From: Treponema sp.
GTDB taxonomy: Bacteria; Spirochaetota; Spirochaetia; Treponematales; Breznakiellaceae
Length of the DNA stretch: 12,973 nt
NCBI GenBank assembly: GCA_020216655.1
Contig: JAIWNU010000154.1
Coordinates: 1-12,973, forward strand
Direction of reading: 5' to 3'
Part shown: one piece after another, positions 1 to 7,420 of the stretch
Layout of the letters: each line of letters starts with the position of its first letter
How positions within the stretch are numbered: the first letter of the stretch is position 1
Made by a program: the position numbers and the translations under genes
The notes under the pieces: generated by a model
The model's database searches: none
The model's input: only the letters and a program-made list of their open reading frames with translations
What the model was told of the DNA's origin: nothing

Positions 1-322
1 CAAAAAAAAGGGGAGTTCTTACCTCCATGGCGGCAATGTTGATCTGTTCTCCCGGCGAAGAACTTTCTCTGAGCAGCAAAAACTGCGCAAAGGGATAACG
101 CTGGGAAAGTTCCTCAATATCGTAGGATTCTTTACCTGTTTCTACGGAGATGACAAAATCAAAACCTGCCTTCTCCAGGTCTTGGAACAGACTCCTGCGC
201 AGATAACGGCCGCCGCGGCTCAGGAGCACCGCCGTAATACCCGTAGTTCCTGCCCGTTCTCCTCTGCCGATCACCGTATAAGAGGGCACGTCCTGGTTAA
301 AAGTTGAAGGTATAGTACTCAT
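1..322 (-). CDS. Glycosyltransferase-like (GT-A fold) protein, N-terminal part, runs off the window
   Basis: Open reading frame of 107 codons starting at ATG 322-320 and still open at position 1. The start lies inside the 3' end of the upstream spiro-SPASM gene (26-nt overlap) and is preceded by AAGGA about 6 nt upstream, so translational coupling is likely. After about 25 variable residues the protein reads ITAVLLSRGGRYLRRSL, then FDFVISVETG, FAQFLLLRES and GEQINIAAMEVRTPLFF. This order of a hydrophobic strand, helix, second strand and then a 'G-x-x-N-x-A' helix before another strand resembles the N-terminal Rossmann-like half of family 2 glycosyltransferases. The metal-binding DxD would lie beyond the edge, so the family is not proven. 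It probably shares a pathway with the radical SAM protein, but the substrate is unknown. Confidence 0.6.
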   Translation of the reverse strand, partial: MSTIPSTFNQDVPSYTVIGRGERAGTTGITAVLLSRGGRYLRRSLFQDLEKAGFDFVISVETGKESYDIEELSQRYPFAQFLLLRESSSPGEQINIAAMEVRTPLFF

Positions 323-1859
323 CACAGTCCTTGCAAATACCAGTGTAATTTTTTTGAGCATGCTCCATATAGTTCATATGGGTTTTCTGCCACAGCGCTT
401 CCATTTCATCGGCAAATATGTTGCCCAGCACATGGGTCCGGTGAATATCTTCCTTGCAGCGTGTTACCGTTCCGTCAATGAGTATGACCATGTCCCGCAG
501 GAGGTGCCAGCAGGGCTGCCGGGTAAGAGGTGAAATGTCTCCTGCCCGCTTCTCGGGAAGAAAACCAGAAAAATAATCATATTTCTGGATAATAACCTCC
601 GCTCCCCGGGCTTTCCAATGGCGGTAAAACTGTTCAATATCATCCTCCGCACCTTTTACGCGGATAGCCTGGACATAGGTCGACCCCGGGAAGTTCGGAA
701 GCAGCAGATCGGCAAAACGGTTTGCCTCTTCATATCCGGCGCCGCGGATTTCCCGGTACCGCTCAGGGCTTTTTGCGTCCAAGGACACTATCCAGCTTAA
801 GGGTGGCAGGTTATTGGTCCCCCGCCGAGACGGGACCGAATTCCTGGCCGCCGTTGCAAGGCGCTCGATCTGGGATGGGGTCCAACCGATACCGCTCGTT
901 TCAACAATGAGTGCCAGTTCAGGCCTTTCCAGCACCGCCTCGATCAGGTCGACAGCCTGGGGATGCAGCGAGATTTCCCCCCAAAGGCTGAGATCGATGA
1001 CCCCGTCGCCTGAAAATTTTACAATTTTGTCCAGTATGGATTTAAAAACATCGAGGGACATGAAATCATTACGCGAAGGATCGGCGAACTGGGGATAGGG
1101 ACAGAGGGTGCAGCGCTGAGGACAGGGCTGGGATACCTGGATTTGGAAAAAAGCAGGCAGGGTTCTTAAAAGCTCTGGATGGGCCTTAAAGAGTTCCGGC
1201 GCCTTTTCTGCCCGGTCAAGACCTGCGTTGATAAGCCGCTTAAGGAGCAGTTGGTTTCGTTTTGAATCTGCGGCCAAAGTAAGCCTAAAGGACCTGAGGT
1301 CCACGGGGGAAATTTCCGTTTCAATATCAAAGGAATTGATATCCTTTTGGAGGACCTGGAACAGGGCGTCCCTACTTACCGGCTCAGATGTAAAAGGAGT
1401 TTCCGTTTGAGATTTCCCTGCTGCGGTATAGATTGATGCCAGGATGGCCGCCGTGGAAGGGGCCAAGAGTTCCGGTGCAAAACCATAGGGCCAGCCGTCG
1501 GCGAAGGTATATTCGGAAGCCCAGCGCAGATGCCGTTCCGCCATGGCTTTGGTCAAATCCGGATCCAGCAAGGGACAGTCCGCCCATGCATAGTACAGGA
1601 GGTCCTGCCCCTGGGAAAGCTCTGCCAGGCTTTCTAAGAGATTCAGCACCGTCCATTGCGGCTTTTTAACCAGAATACAGCCATCGGGCAAGAGAGATTC
1701 ATCAATTGTATCCAGAAGAAAGAGATAAACATCCGAAACATGGGGGAATGAGCGGGCCCGTTCCACCGCCAGTGCGAGGGCCGATTTACCATGAGAGAGG
1801 CTTTCAAGGGCATAGGGGGACAAGGATTGTCCGCCGAATAAAACAACTGGGGCTTTCAT
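297..1859 (-). CDS. Spiro-SPASM-type protein: nucleotidyltransferase-like domain fused to radical SAM and SPASM domains
   Basis: About 520 aa. Residues 1-200 look like an NTP-transferase/CMP-sugar-synthetase fold: MKAPVVLFGG at the N-terminus, and WADCPLLDPDLT near 92-103 at the usual metal-Asp strand. Residues 240-430 are radical SAM. CPQRCTLC (Cys246, Cys250, Cys253) is the CX3CX2C [4Fe-4S]/SAM motif, followed by SLWGEISLHP and IVETSG strands. The C-terminus has SPASM-like cysteines: C450, C468 in GTVTRCKED, then C509 and C512 in CKDCDEYY. This architecture matches what I recall as the spirochaete-only spiro-SPASM family; the substrate is unknown. I chose ATG 1859 because the protein then begins directly with the first beta strand and a promoter-like -10 lies 7 nt upstream. 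Open frame continues upstream to 2027 but runs antisense into xseA. The glycosyltransferase-like gene overlaps its 3' end, which suggests a surface-glycan or peptide-modification role (inference). Confidence 0.82.
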   Translation of the reverse strand: MKAPVVLFGGQSLSPYALESLSHGKSALALAVERARSFPHVSDVYLFLLDTIDESLLPDGCILVKKPQWTVLNLLESLAELSQGQDLLYYAWADCPLLDPDLTKAMAERHLRWASEYTFADGWPYGFAPELLAPSTAAILASIYTAAGKSQTETPFTSEPVSRDALFQVLQKDINSFDIETEISPVDLRSFRLTLAADSKRNQLLLKRLINAGLDRAEKAPELFKAHPELLRTLPAFFQIQVSQPCPQRCTLCPYPQFADPSRNDFMSLDVFKSILDKIVKFSGDGVIDLSLWGEISLHPQAVDLIEAVLERPELALIVETSGIGWTPSQIERLATAARNSVPSRRGTNNLPPLSWIVSLDAKSPERYREIRGAGYEEANRFADLLLPNFPGSTYVQAIRVKGAEDDIEQFYRHWKARGAEVIIQKYDYFSGFLPEKRAGDISPLTRQPCWHLLRDMVILIDGTVTRCKEDIHRTHVLGNIFADEMEALWQKTHMNYMEHAQKNYTGICKDCDEYYTFNF

Positions 1860-1866
1860 ATCCCTT

Positions 1867-1895
1867 ACTGTATCGGCATTCCGCCGATTGTCCAA
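1867..1895 (-). promoter_or_regulatory. Predicted sigma-70-type promoter of the spiro-SPASM gene
   Basis: On the minus strand TTGGAC (1895-1890) is followed by a 17-nt spacer and TACAGT (1872-1867). Seven nucleotides later comes the ATG at 1859, so the predicted transcript starts at or next to the start codon. AAGGG in those 7 nt could act as a Shine-Dalgarno only if transcription began further upstream. The -35 hexamer overlaps the -35 of the divergent xseA promoter. Confidence 0.5.
1872..1888. promoter_or_regulatory. Perfect 17-bp palindrome between divergent promoters (candidate operator)
   Basis: The sequence ATCGGC-attcc-GCCGAT has perfect 6-bp inverted arms around a 5-bp spacer. It fills the spacer of the spiro-SPASM promoter and abuts the xseA -35 box. 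That position would let a dimeric regulator affect both directions. No specific regulator family is recognised from the site alone. Confidence 0.4.
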
Positions 1896-1916
1896 TAGGC
1901 TTCCCTCGCGTATACT
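1888..1916 (+). promoter_or_regulatory. Predicted sigma-70-type promoter of xseA-xseB-mutL
   Basis: TTGTCC (1888-1893) is separated by exactly 17 nt from TATACT (1911-1916, 5 of 6 matches to TATAAT). The ATG of xseA follows after 7 nt (gaaaaac), with no Shine-Dalgarno in between. The predicted start point coincides with the A of the ATG, which points to a leaderless mRNA. Confidence 0.6.
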
Positions 1917-1923
1917 GAAAAAC

Positions 1924-3147
1924 ATGCAGCAAGAAGGCTCTTTGAGCGTTTCCCAAATCACAGAACTGATAAAAACCTGCCTGGAGACCAGCTTTTCTGA
2001 GGTCACGGTGGAAGGAGAAATTTCCAATTACCGGCCCTCCAGCACGGGGCACCTGTATTTTACCCTTAAGGATGCAAATGCGGCCCTGCAGGCGGTCATG
2101 TTCAAAAACAGGCTGAAATATCTTGGCTTTACGCCCCGGGACGGACAGCGGGTGAAGGCCCGGGGGAGCATTTCTGTGTACCCCCAGCGGGGAACTTATC
2201 AGCTTGTCTGCGAATTTCTTGAGGAAGCGGGAACGGGCGATATCCTTGCCATGCTGGAAGAGCGGAAACGGCGGCTTGCCGCGGAGGGCCTTTTTGATAC
2301 TGAGCGCAAGCGGCCTATTCCCCGTTTTCCCGAAACGGTTGGCATTGTCAGTTCCCCCACCGGAGCGGCAGTCCAGGATATTTTAAACATACTCAAGAGG
2401 CGGGCAGCGGGTATTCGTGTTATTATACTGCCCTGTCCCGTTCAAGGGGCCGAGGCGGCGCCCCTTATTGCCCGCAGGATCGAACAGGCCAATCAGTGGC
2501 AGCTTGCGGATGTGCTTATCGTAGGGAGGGGCGGCGGATCCCTGGAGGACCTGCTTCCCTTTTCCGAGGAAGTGGTAGTCCGGGCCATTGCCAATTCTGC
2601 AATTCCGGTCATCAGTGCCGTAGGACACGAGATAGACTGGGCCCTGTCTGACTTTGCAGCGGACCTCCGGGCCCCTACCCCCTCGGCGGCGGCAGAACTA
2701 GTAAGCGCAAATCGGCAGGAAACCCTGGAGACGGTGCGGAGTTACCAGAAACTCCTCTCCGAATCCATACGGAGCCGCCTCGACCGGGCCCATCTCCTCC
2801 TTAAACCCTTTGCGCCTGAGCACCTGGAGCTTCGTTTTAGGGCTATTTTACAGCCCCGGCTTGTCCGTTTCGATGACGCCAAGGAAGCGCTGCTCCTTTC
2901 TATGAAGGACCGTCTTGCCGAGGCAAAACGGCGGCTCGAACTGGCGACCAACACCCTGGAGGGAGCGAGTCCCCTGGCTATACTTGAGCGGGGCTATGCG
3001 GTCGTGATGGACCAACAAACCGGCAAGATAGTCCGCCGGGCGAGCGATGTAGAGCCGGGCCAGCTTTTACAGATACGGCCTATGGAAGGCCGCTTTACCG
3101 CCAGAACAGAAACAATACTCGAACAAGGGGAACGGCATGGCAACTAA
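1924..3147 (+). CDS. xseA: Exodeoxyribonuclease VII large subunit
   Basis: 407 aa. This is the catalytic subunit of exonuclease VII, which degrades single-stranded DNA from both ends in the cytoplasm and is associated with repair and recombination. An N-terminal OB-fold covers about residues 5-100 (VEGEISNYRPSSTGHLYFTL, then AVMFKNR). The catalytic domain follows with VGIVSSPTGAAVQDIL, VLIVGRGGGSLEDLLPF, PVISAVGHEIDW and RAPTPSAAAEL, all family hallmarks. A shortish helical region and a C-terminal ILERGYAVV beta segment finish it. It is slightly shorter than the E. coli protein. I chose ATG 1924 because homologous proteins begin just before the OB fold and the -10 box lies just upstream; TTG 1888 would add 12 residues inside the promoter. 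The 3' end overlaps xseB by 11 nt. Confidence 0.95.
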   Translation: MQQEGSLSVSQITELIKTCLETSFSEVTVEGEISNYRPSSTGHLYFTLKDANAALQAVMFKNRLKYLGFTPRDGQRVKARGSISVYPQRGTYQLVCEFLEEAGTGDILAMLEERKRRLAAEGLFDTERKRPIPRFPETVGIVSSPTGAAVQDILNILKRRAAGIRVIILPCPVQGAEAAPLIARRIEQANQWQLADVLIVGRGGGSLEDLLPFSEEVVVRAIANSAIPVISAVGHEIDWALSDFAADLRAPTPSAAAELVSANRQETLETVRSYQKLLSESIRSRLDRAHLLLKPFAPEHLELRFRAILQPRLVRFDDAKEALLLSMKDRLAEAKRRLELATNTLEGASPLAILERGYAVVMDQQTGKIVRRASDVEPGQLLQIRPMEGRFTARTETILEQGERHGN

Positions 3148-3376
3148 AAATTTTGAAGAACGGCTTGAACGGCTTGAAGCCCTGGGCGAAAAGATCCGCC
3201 GCACCGACATTCCGCTAGATGACGCCCTGGCAGCCTTTGAAGAGGGAATAAAACTGGCGCGGACTTTGGAAAAGGATCTATCAAAAATTGAAAGCCGTAT
3301 TGAACTTCTTATGAACTCAAGCGACGCTCAAGAGGACGAAAAGCCCGAACTGGACCTTTTTAACACCCAGGAGTAG
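3137..3376 (+). CDS. xseB: Exodeoxyribonuclease VII small subunit
   Basis: 79 aa, the usual size for this family. XseB multimers wrap along the XseA coiled coil to form active exonuclease VII. The family pattern is clear: FEERLERLEALGEKIRR, then IPLDDALAAFEEGIKLAR and a long amphipathic helix through LEKDLSKIESRIELLM, followed by an acidic tail. The ATG overlaps the last 11 nt of xseA, and AAGGGG lies about 6 nt upstream, so production is likely coupled to XseA. mutL starts 2 nt after its stop codon. Confidence 0.95.
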   Translation: MATKNFEERLERLEALGEKIRRTDIPLDDALAAFEEGIKLARTLEKDLSKIESRIELLMNSSDAQEDEKPELDLFNTQE

Positions 3377-3378
3377 CC

Positions 3379-5340
3379 GTGGCAGAGCAGGAAACACAGC
3401 GCAGGGCTGTACATATTCTGAGTGCCGACGTGGCCCGCAAAATTGCCGCCGGTGAGGTAGTGGACAGGCCCGCCGCCCTCGTACGGGAACTGGTAGACAA
3501 CGCCATAGACGCAGGGGCCCGTACCATCGAGGTACAGCTCGAGGGCGGCGGGGCGCGGCGCACCGAGGTAATCGACGATGGTATAGGCATGACCAGGGAG
3601 GACCTGGCCCTCTGCTGGCTGCCCCACGCGACAAGCAAGGTCGAAAGCCTGGAGGACCTGCTTGCGGCCGAAACCCTGGGCTTTCGCGGCGAGGCACTGG
3701 CGGCAATTACCGCCGTAGCCCGGGTAGAAATCCTTACCAGCATCGACGGCCGGGAAGCCTGGCAGCTTTCGGTAGGCCCCGGGGGCTTTGAACGGGCGGC
3801 AGAGGCAGCAGAACGGTATATTCAGCAGGCCCGCAGGGTCCGGGGAACCACGGTACGGGTCCTGGGACTCTTTGATGCGGTGCCGGCCCGGAAAAAATTC
3901 CTGAAACGGGACGGAGCCGAAGCGCTCCTATGCAGACAGGTTTTCATCGACAAAGCCATGGCCTTTCCGGACCGGACCTTCCGCCTTGTCCAGGAAGGGG
4001 ATCTAAAGCTTTTCTTCCCCCCGGTGGCAAGTTACCGGGAACGCTTTATCCAGACCCAGTGTACGGAGGAGGAAAAGCCCTTCGTGTACGAAGTATTTGC
4101 GAAGGGTGAAGGGTTTTCAGTATCCATGGTTATCGGAGGGCCCGAACTGTATCGCCGGGACCGGCGGCAGCAGTTTGTCTTTGCCAATGGCCGGCGCATC
4201 CAGGATTTCGGCCTCCTGCAGGCCCTGGAATACGGTCTCCAGGGAGCCTTCCCGAACGGGACTCATCCGCTGGGGGCCCTCTTTATCACTATAGATCCCG
4301 CATTGGCAGATTTTAATATACATCCTGCAAAACGGGAAGTCCGCTTTAAGGACCCCGGGGCAATTCACGGAACTATTTCAAAAAGTCTCCGTCAGTTCAT
4401 GCATAACCTGCTGGTCCGCGGTTCGAACCTGGCTTACAGCGGCCAGGATTTAGCAAGTGACGAGAGCAATAACAACTTGAGCAGCACCGCTGCTGACGGT
4501 TTTGCTGCCGGATCATCTAGTGCCGCTGAAGCTACTGGGACGTCTCACGCTGCGGCTGCCAGGGCTGCAAGCGGATCGCGGGACAGTGTCGGCTCTTTGA
4601 ACTTCCCGGCTAAACCGCTTGAGAGTTCCCGGCTCGCCATGGAAGCCCTGCTTGAATCCCCTCCGGCATATCGTGAACTGCCAAGGCAAACGGGGACCGC
4701 ATCTGCAGAGCTGATACAATTGGCAGAGCCAGTACGAGCGGCAGATACGGCAAATGCTGCAGATTTGGCACGAGCAGCAGGGCCGACCCTAAAACAAGGG
4801 GCTCTCTTCGTCGGCCGCCTCTTTGGACTTTTTCTCATCGCCGAGAGTAAAGGGCGCCTTTATATTATTGATCAGCACGCAGCCCACGAAAGAATCCTCT
4901 ATAATCACCTGTCAGCCCATCCGGTACCCCAGCAGGAGCTCCTCATTCCGATTGTCTTTGAAACCGATGCCGAAAGTACCGATCGATTCCTGACAGCCCA
5001 TCAAAAACAGCTTGCCCAGCTCGGCATAGTCCTGGAAACCGAAACGGCAGGCCAATGGAATATTACCGCCCTGCCTGCGGGCTGGAAAAAGGGAGACCAG
5101 GAAACCGTGCAGGATATCCTGGCGCTCGAACAGGCCGGAGAAGCTTTTACAGACCGATGGCTTGCAACGATGGCCTGCCACATGGCCATTAAGGACGGCG
5201 ACTATGTGGATGATATAACGGCCCAGGCGCTTATCGATGCAGCCCTGGATCTGCCCGTTCCCCGCTGTCCCCACGGGCGCCCCATTTGGACTGTCATTGA
5301 CCGGGAAGACCTGCTTAAAGCGGTGCGAAGAATCGAATAA
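3379..5340 (+). CDS. mutL: DNA mismatch repair protein MutL (endonuclease type)
   Basis: 653 aa with a GTG start and a strong AGGAG 5 nt upstream, overlapping the xseB stop region. MutL couples MutS mismatch recognition to strand processing. The N-terminal GHKL ATPase motifs are ELVDNAIDAGA (Asn41), DDGIGM (67-71) and ATSK with TLGFRGEAL (84-106). The transducer domain shows GTTVRVLGLFDAVPARKKFL and DFNIHPAKREVRF. An Ala/Ser-rich linker spans about 350-470. The C-terminal domain has the metal-dependent nicking motifs DQHAAHERILYN (498-509), ACHMAIK (599-605) and CPHGRP (630-635). The DQHA(X)2E(X)4E motif ends in Asn509 instead of Glu. No mutS is visible here. It converges on the next gene with only 6 nt between stops. 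Confidence 0.95.
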   Translation: MAEQETQRRAVHILSADVARKIAAGEVVDRPAALVRELVDNAIDAGARTIEVQLEGGGARRTEVIDDGIGMTREDLALCWLPHATSKVESLEDLLAAETLGFRGEALAAITAVARVEILTSIDGREAWQLSVGPGGFERAAEAAERYIQQARRVRGTTVRVLGLFDAVPARKKFLKRDGAEALLCRQVFIDKAMAFPDRTFRLVQEGDLKLFFPPVASYRERFIQTQCTEEEKPFVYEVFAKGEGFSVSMVIGGPELYRRDRRQQFVFANGRRIQDFGLLQALEYGLQGAFPNGTHPLGALFITIDPALADFNIHPAKREVRFKDPGAIHGTISKSLRQFMHNLLVRGSNLAYSGQDLASDESNNNLSSTAADGFAAGSSSAAEATGTSHAAAARAASGSRDSVGSLNFPAKPLESSRLAMEALLESPPAYRELPRQTGTASAELIQLAEPVRAADTANAADLARAAGPTLKQGALFVGRLFGLFLIAESKGRLYIIDQHAAHERILYNHLSAHPVPQQELLIPIVFETDAESTDRFLTAHQKQLAQLGIVLETETAGQWNITALPAGWKKGDQETVQDILALEQAGEAFTDRWLATMACHMAIKDGDYVDDITAQALIDAALDLPVPRCPHGRPIWTVIDREDLLKAVRRIE

Positions 5341-5346
5341 AATAAC

Positions 5347-6327
5347 CTATAAAAAACGCCTGGACTCAAGGATTTTTTTGCCCTCAAAGGGTTCTGCGCA
5401 CTTAAATAAATCCCGCAACGGTGGAGGTATAGCCTGTTCCGCCGCATCCGAGAGGGTAAGCCGGCCGCCGCTTGCGCGCTGATATGCAAGATGAAAAATA
5501 AAGTTAATTCCCTCAGCCACGATGGTCCCTGTTTTTCCGGGAGGCTGAAAGGGGATTTCAGCGTAATGGAGCGCCGCAACCAAGGGCAAAGTAAAATCTA
5601 GAAGCAGCCGTTCGTAGCTTACAAGGGCTTGGTTAAGCCCTATCCTTAAACATTGTTCTACCGCGTAACTTGCCTTTTCCCGCTCAGGGGGAATAAGGAA
5701 CAAAAAAGCAGCGTCGTTCTGCATCCAAAGCAGCGCATCCGCAGCCGAAAAGGTCTGGGTAAGGTACTGCTGCAGCCGGTTTTGCAGATCCGCAAAACGT
5801 TTTTCGCCCAGTGAGGACTTAAGGGAACCCTGATTTTCTGGCCCAATATACAAAAGATAAAAGGGATATACCGTTCCAGATTTGACAGCATGCCAACCAG
5901 GAAAGGCGGGAGGCTCTTCGCACACTGCAGCTGCCGCACTGCGGAGATTCCCCTCTCCGCCCTCAGCTACGGATCTTAAGCGGGACCAGAATTCTTGAAT
6001 ACGTTTCCACCGCTGGTTTGTGAGGCCTTCTGCAACAGAGGCAGGCCCAATATAATCCGCAGCTCCCTCATGAAAAAACCAGGCAGGATCTTGCGCTTGC
6101 CCCTGCGTATCAAGCACCCCCCAGGGAAGCCGTTCATAGGAGCTGCGCATTTTTTTTAAAAGCTTTTTGCAGTGGGCGTCTTCAAGGCCATCAATATCCA
6201 GATAACACAAATCAAATGGATTAAGTCCCTTTTGTCCGATCGAGTCGAGAGAAGCACATACAAGTTCCCATCGGGGTATAATGGGAAAAGCGCCGGACTT
6301 CCGGGACGTAAAAAGAACCACCTTCAT
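5347..6327 (-). CDS. Receiver-like plus degenerate class III cyclase-like protein (unknown signalling function)
   Basis: 326 aa. Residues 1-115 resemble a response-regulator receiver: a strand with LCYLDIDGL (Asp44 at the phosphoacceptor position) and FFHEGAADYIGP (85-94), like the GADDYxxKP end of receivers. The N-terminal acidic pair (VLFTSRKSG instead) and the conserved Lys are missing, so phosphorylation is doubtful. Residues 155-300 resemble a class III nucleotidyl cyclase: PFYLLYIG, a helix, ALLWMQNDAAFLFLIP, then GTIVAEGINFIFHLAY. The first metal Asp is absent, and the usual Arg four residues after Asn is His279, so it is probably catalytically dead. Its ATG overlaps the upstream stop codon (ATGA), with GGAG 5 nt before it. 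It may bind a nucleotide or heterodimerise with its partner (inference). Confidence 0.6.
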   Translation of the reverse strand: MKVVLFTSRKSGAFPIIPRWELVCASLDSIGQKGLNPFDLCYLDIDGLEDAHCKKLLKKMRSSYERLPWGVLDTQGQAQDPAWFFHEGAADYIGPASVAEGLTNQRWKRIQEFWSRLRSVAEGGEGNLRSAAAAVCEEPPAFPGWHAVKSGTVYPFYLLYIGPENQGSLKSSLGEKRFADLQNRLQQYLTQTFSAADALLWMQNDAAFLFLIPPEREKASYAVEQCLRIGLNQALVSYERLLLDFTLPLVAALHYAEIPFQPPGKTGTIVAEGINFIFHLAYQRASGGRLTLSDAAEQAIPPPLRDLFKCAEPFEGKKILESRRFL

Positions 6328-7250
6328 GGCTGCTCCAGCTGTATTGAATAGTTCCGCAGTTTGTATGAGTCCTTAATTTGTTCTGGTGAAAAACGCTCTT
6401 GGATTACCCGATCTATGGACAAAAACACGTTACTGGTGACTACCAGTGTATCGGGCTGGCCAAAACGGGATTCTACATGGTTAATTTCCCGCAGGGTTTC
6501 GTTCTTTTTAAGTTCCACCGGATCTTCAATATATTTTACCGGTCCGCCGTGCACCGCAAGCCGAACCTGGAGGGGCTTTGAAAGCGGATTGGAAAGCCGG
6601 TTATAAAAAAACAAGTTATGCAGTATTTCCATGCCCGCAAGCACCGCGGACCGCTCTTTTTTGCCAAATACAAAGGCCGCGAGGCAGCCGTCTCCCTCCC
6701 AGAACCAAATCCGGCCCATCCGGGAGAGAACAGAACGGGAAACAATATTTCGGAGTTCCCCATAGGCAGCATCAATCTGTGAACTTTCGTGGGCCCTTAC
6801 CAATTCCGAGTTTTGTACAATATCGAGCCTCAGCAGGGCAAGCTGAAATTCATCTCCTTGTACCAGCCGCCCCCAATGGGGACTAATCTGGTTCTGGGCA
6901 TTTTCCATAAAGAGGCCCGTGACCGAATCATAGGAATACCCTTCTGCAAGTATCGTTTTTATCAAGTCCCGCATATATAGCAGATGATATTCCCGGCCCA
7001 TGTAGCCAGAACAATCGATTTTGATAAGCAGCTCAATAAGCTGCAGATACCTGCCCTCAGCGATGATATCTTTAACAACCTGTTCAGCGGCGGTCTGTGC
7101 GGTAATCGGAATATTTTCTGGTATTCCGGACCGCTCATGGATATTGTAACCGGGCACAACAATTCGAGCCAGCCTGACAATCATATCCATACTGAGGGAT
7201 TCGTAGAGAATTTTGCAGGTTAGTCGGTACAGTCCGGTTTTAACTTTCAT
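6324..7250 (-). CDS. Class III adenylate/guanylate cyclase-like protein, divergent
   Basis: 308 aa and soluble; no membrane segment or signal peptide is seen. Residues 1-125 are a helical region I do not recognise. Residues 134-280 resemble a class III cyclase domain: [15 protein letters not shown] (Asp143 at the first metal site), [15 protein letters not shown] (180-193, Asp187 at the second metal site), [14 protein letters not shown] and then [20 protein letters not shown]. The Asn and Arg that stabilise the transition state are not in register, so cyclase activity is uncertain. It is the first gene of a pair, with a 4-nt overlap to a second cyclase-like protein. No Shine-Dalgarno is seen. 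TATTAA lies 6 nt before the ATG, without a good -35. It could also be read through from the tRNA-Leu promoter. Confidence 0.6.
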   Translation of the reverse strand: MKVKTGLYRLTCKILYESLSMDMIVRLARIVVPGYNIHERSGIPENIPITAQTAAEQVVKDIIAEGRYLQLIELLIKIDCSGYMGREYHLLYMRDLIKTILAEGYSYDSVTGLFMENAQNQISPHWGRLVQGDEFQLALLRLDIVQNSELVRAHESSQIDAAYGELRNIVSRSVLSRMGRIWFWEGDGCLAAFVFGKKERSAVLAGMEILHNLFFYNRLSNPLSKPLQVRLAVHGGPVKYIEDPVELKKNETLREINHVESRFGQPDTLVVTSNVFLSIDRVIQERFSPEQIKDSYKLRNYSIQLEQP

Positions 7251-7293
7251 ACTGTGTTAATAATGGCAGGGCTTATAAACTTTGGAGGGATAT

Positions 7294-7376
7294 TGCCGGG
7301 AACGGGAGTTGAACCCGTACCCCCTTGCGGGGAGGGGATTTTAAGTCCCCGGTGTCTACCATTCCACCATCCCGGC
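7294..7376 (-). tRNA. tRNA-Leu (anticodon UAA)
   Basis: An 83-nt cloverleaf on the minus strand. The acceptor stem is GCCGGGA (7376-7370) with TCCCGGC (7301-7295), and the discriminator is A. The D arm contains GGTAG. The anticodon stem GGGGA/TCCCC encloses CTTAAAA with anticodon TAA. A class II variable arm CCCC-gcaa-GGGG and the T arm CGGG-TTCAACT-CCCG follow. The long variable arm and A73 agree with leucine identity. The 3' CCA is not encoded. No terminator is seen before the downstream cyclase-like gene 43 nt away. Confidence 0.96.
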
Positions 7377-7381
7377 GCCTC

Positions 7382-7411
7382 TTGTATAGTAGCAATAAAG
7401 CCTGCTATGGT
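7382..7411 (+). promoter_or_regulatory. Weak candidate promoter of tatD
   Basis: TTGTAT (7382-7387), an 18-nt spacer and TATGGT (7406-7411) lie 9 nt before the tatD ATG. An alternative -10 is TATAGT at 7385-7390 with a poor -35 inside the tRNA gene. Neither gives a Shine-Dalgarno-bearing leader. It overlaps the divergent tRNA-Leu promoter, so the two may compete. Confidence 0.3.
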
Positions 7412-7414
7412 CAA
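7386..7414 (-). promoter_or_regulatory. Predicted promoter of tRNA-Leu
   Basis: On the minus strand TTGACC (7414-7409, 5 of 6 matches to TTGACA) is followed by a 17-nt spacer and TACTAT (7391-7386). This places the start a few bases before the mature tRNA 5' end at 7376. It overlaps the region that must drive tatD in the other direction. Confidence 0.6.
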
Positions 7415-7420
7415 TATGAA

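Noticed and set aside
2..9. A8/T8 homopolymer in the glycosyltransferase-like gene as a phase-variation tract
   Set aside because: Eight bases at the extreme window edge is too little evidence; the frame is open across it as far as can be seen.
1888..1923. TTG start of xseA adding 12 residues
   Set aside because: That TTG is the -35 hexamer itself and the extension lies across the -10 box; homologues begin near the ATG at 1924.
1860..2027. N-terminal extension of the spiro-SPASM gene
   Set aside because: The extra 56 residues would be antisense to xseA and cover the promoter region. The conserved fold starts at MKAPVVLFGG.
4420..4790. Ala/Ser-rich repetitive stretch in mutL as an insertion or repeat element
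   Set aside because: It lies exactly at the known variable linker between the MutL N- and C-terminal domains, and no DNA-level repeat unit is evident.
7325..7420. Upstream start of tatD
   Set aside because: It would place 17 codons inside the tRNA-Leu gene. The DSHAHL metal motif requires only a few residues before it.
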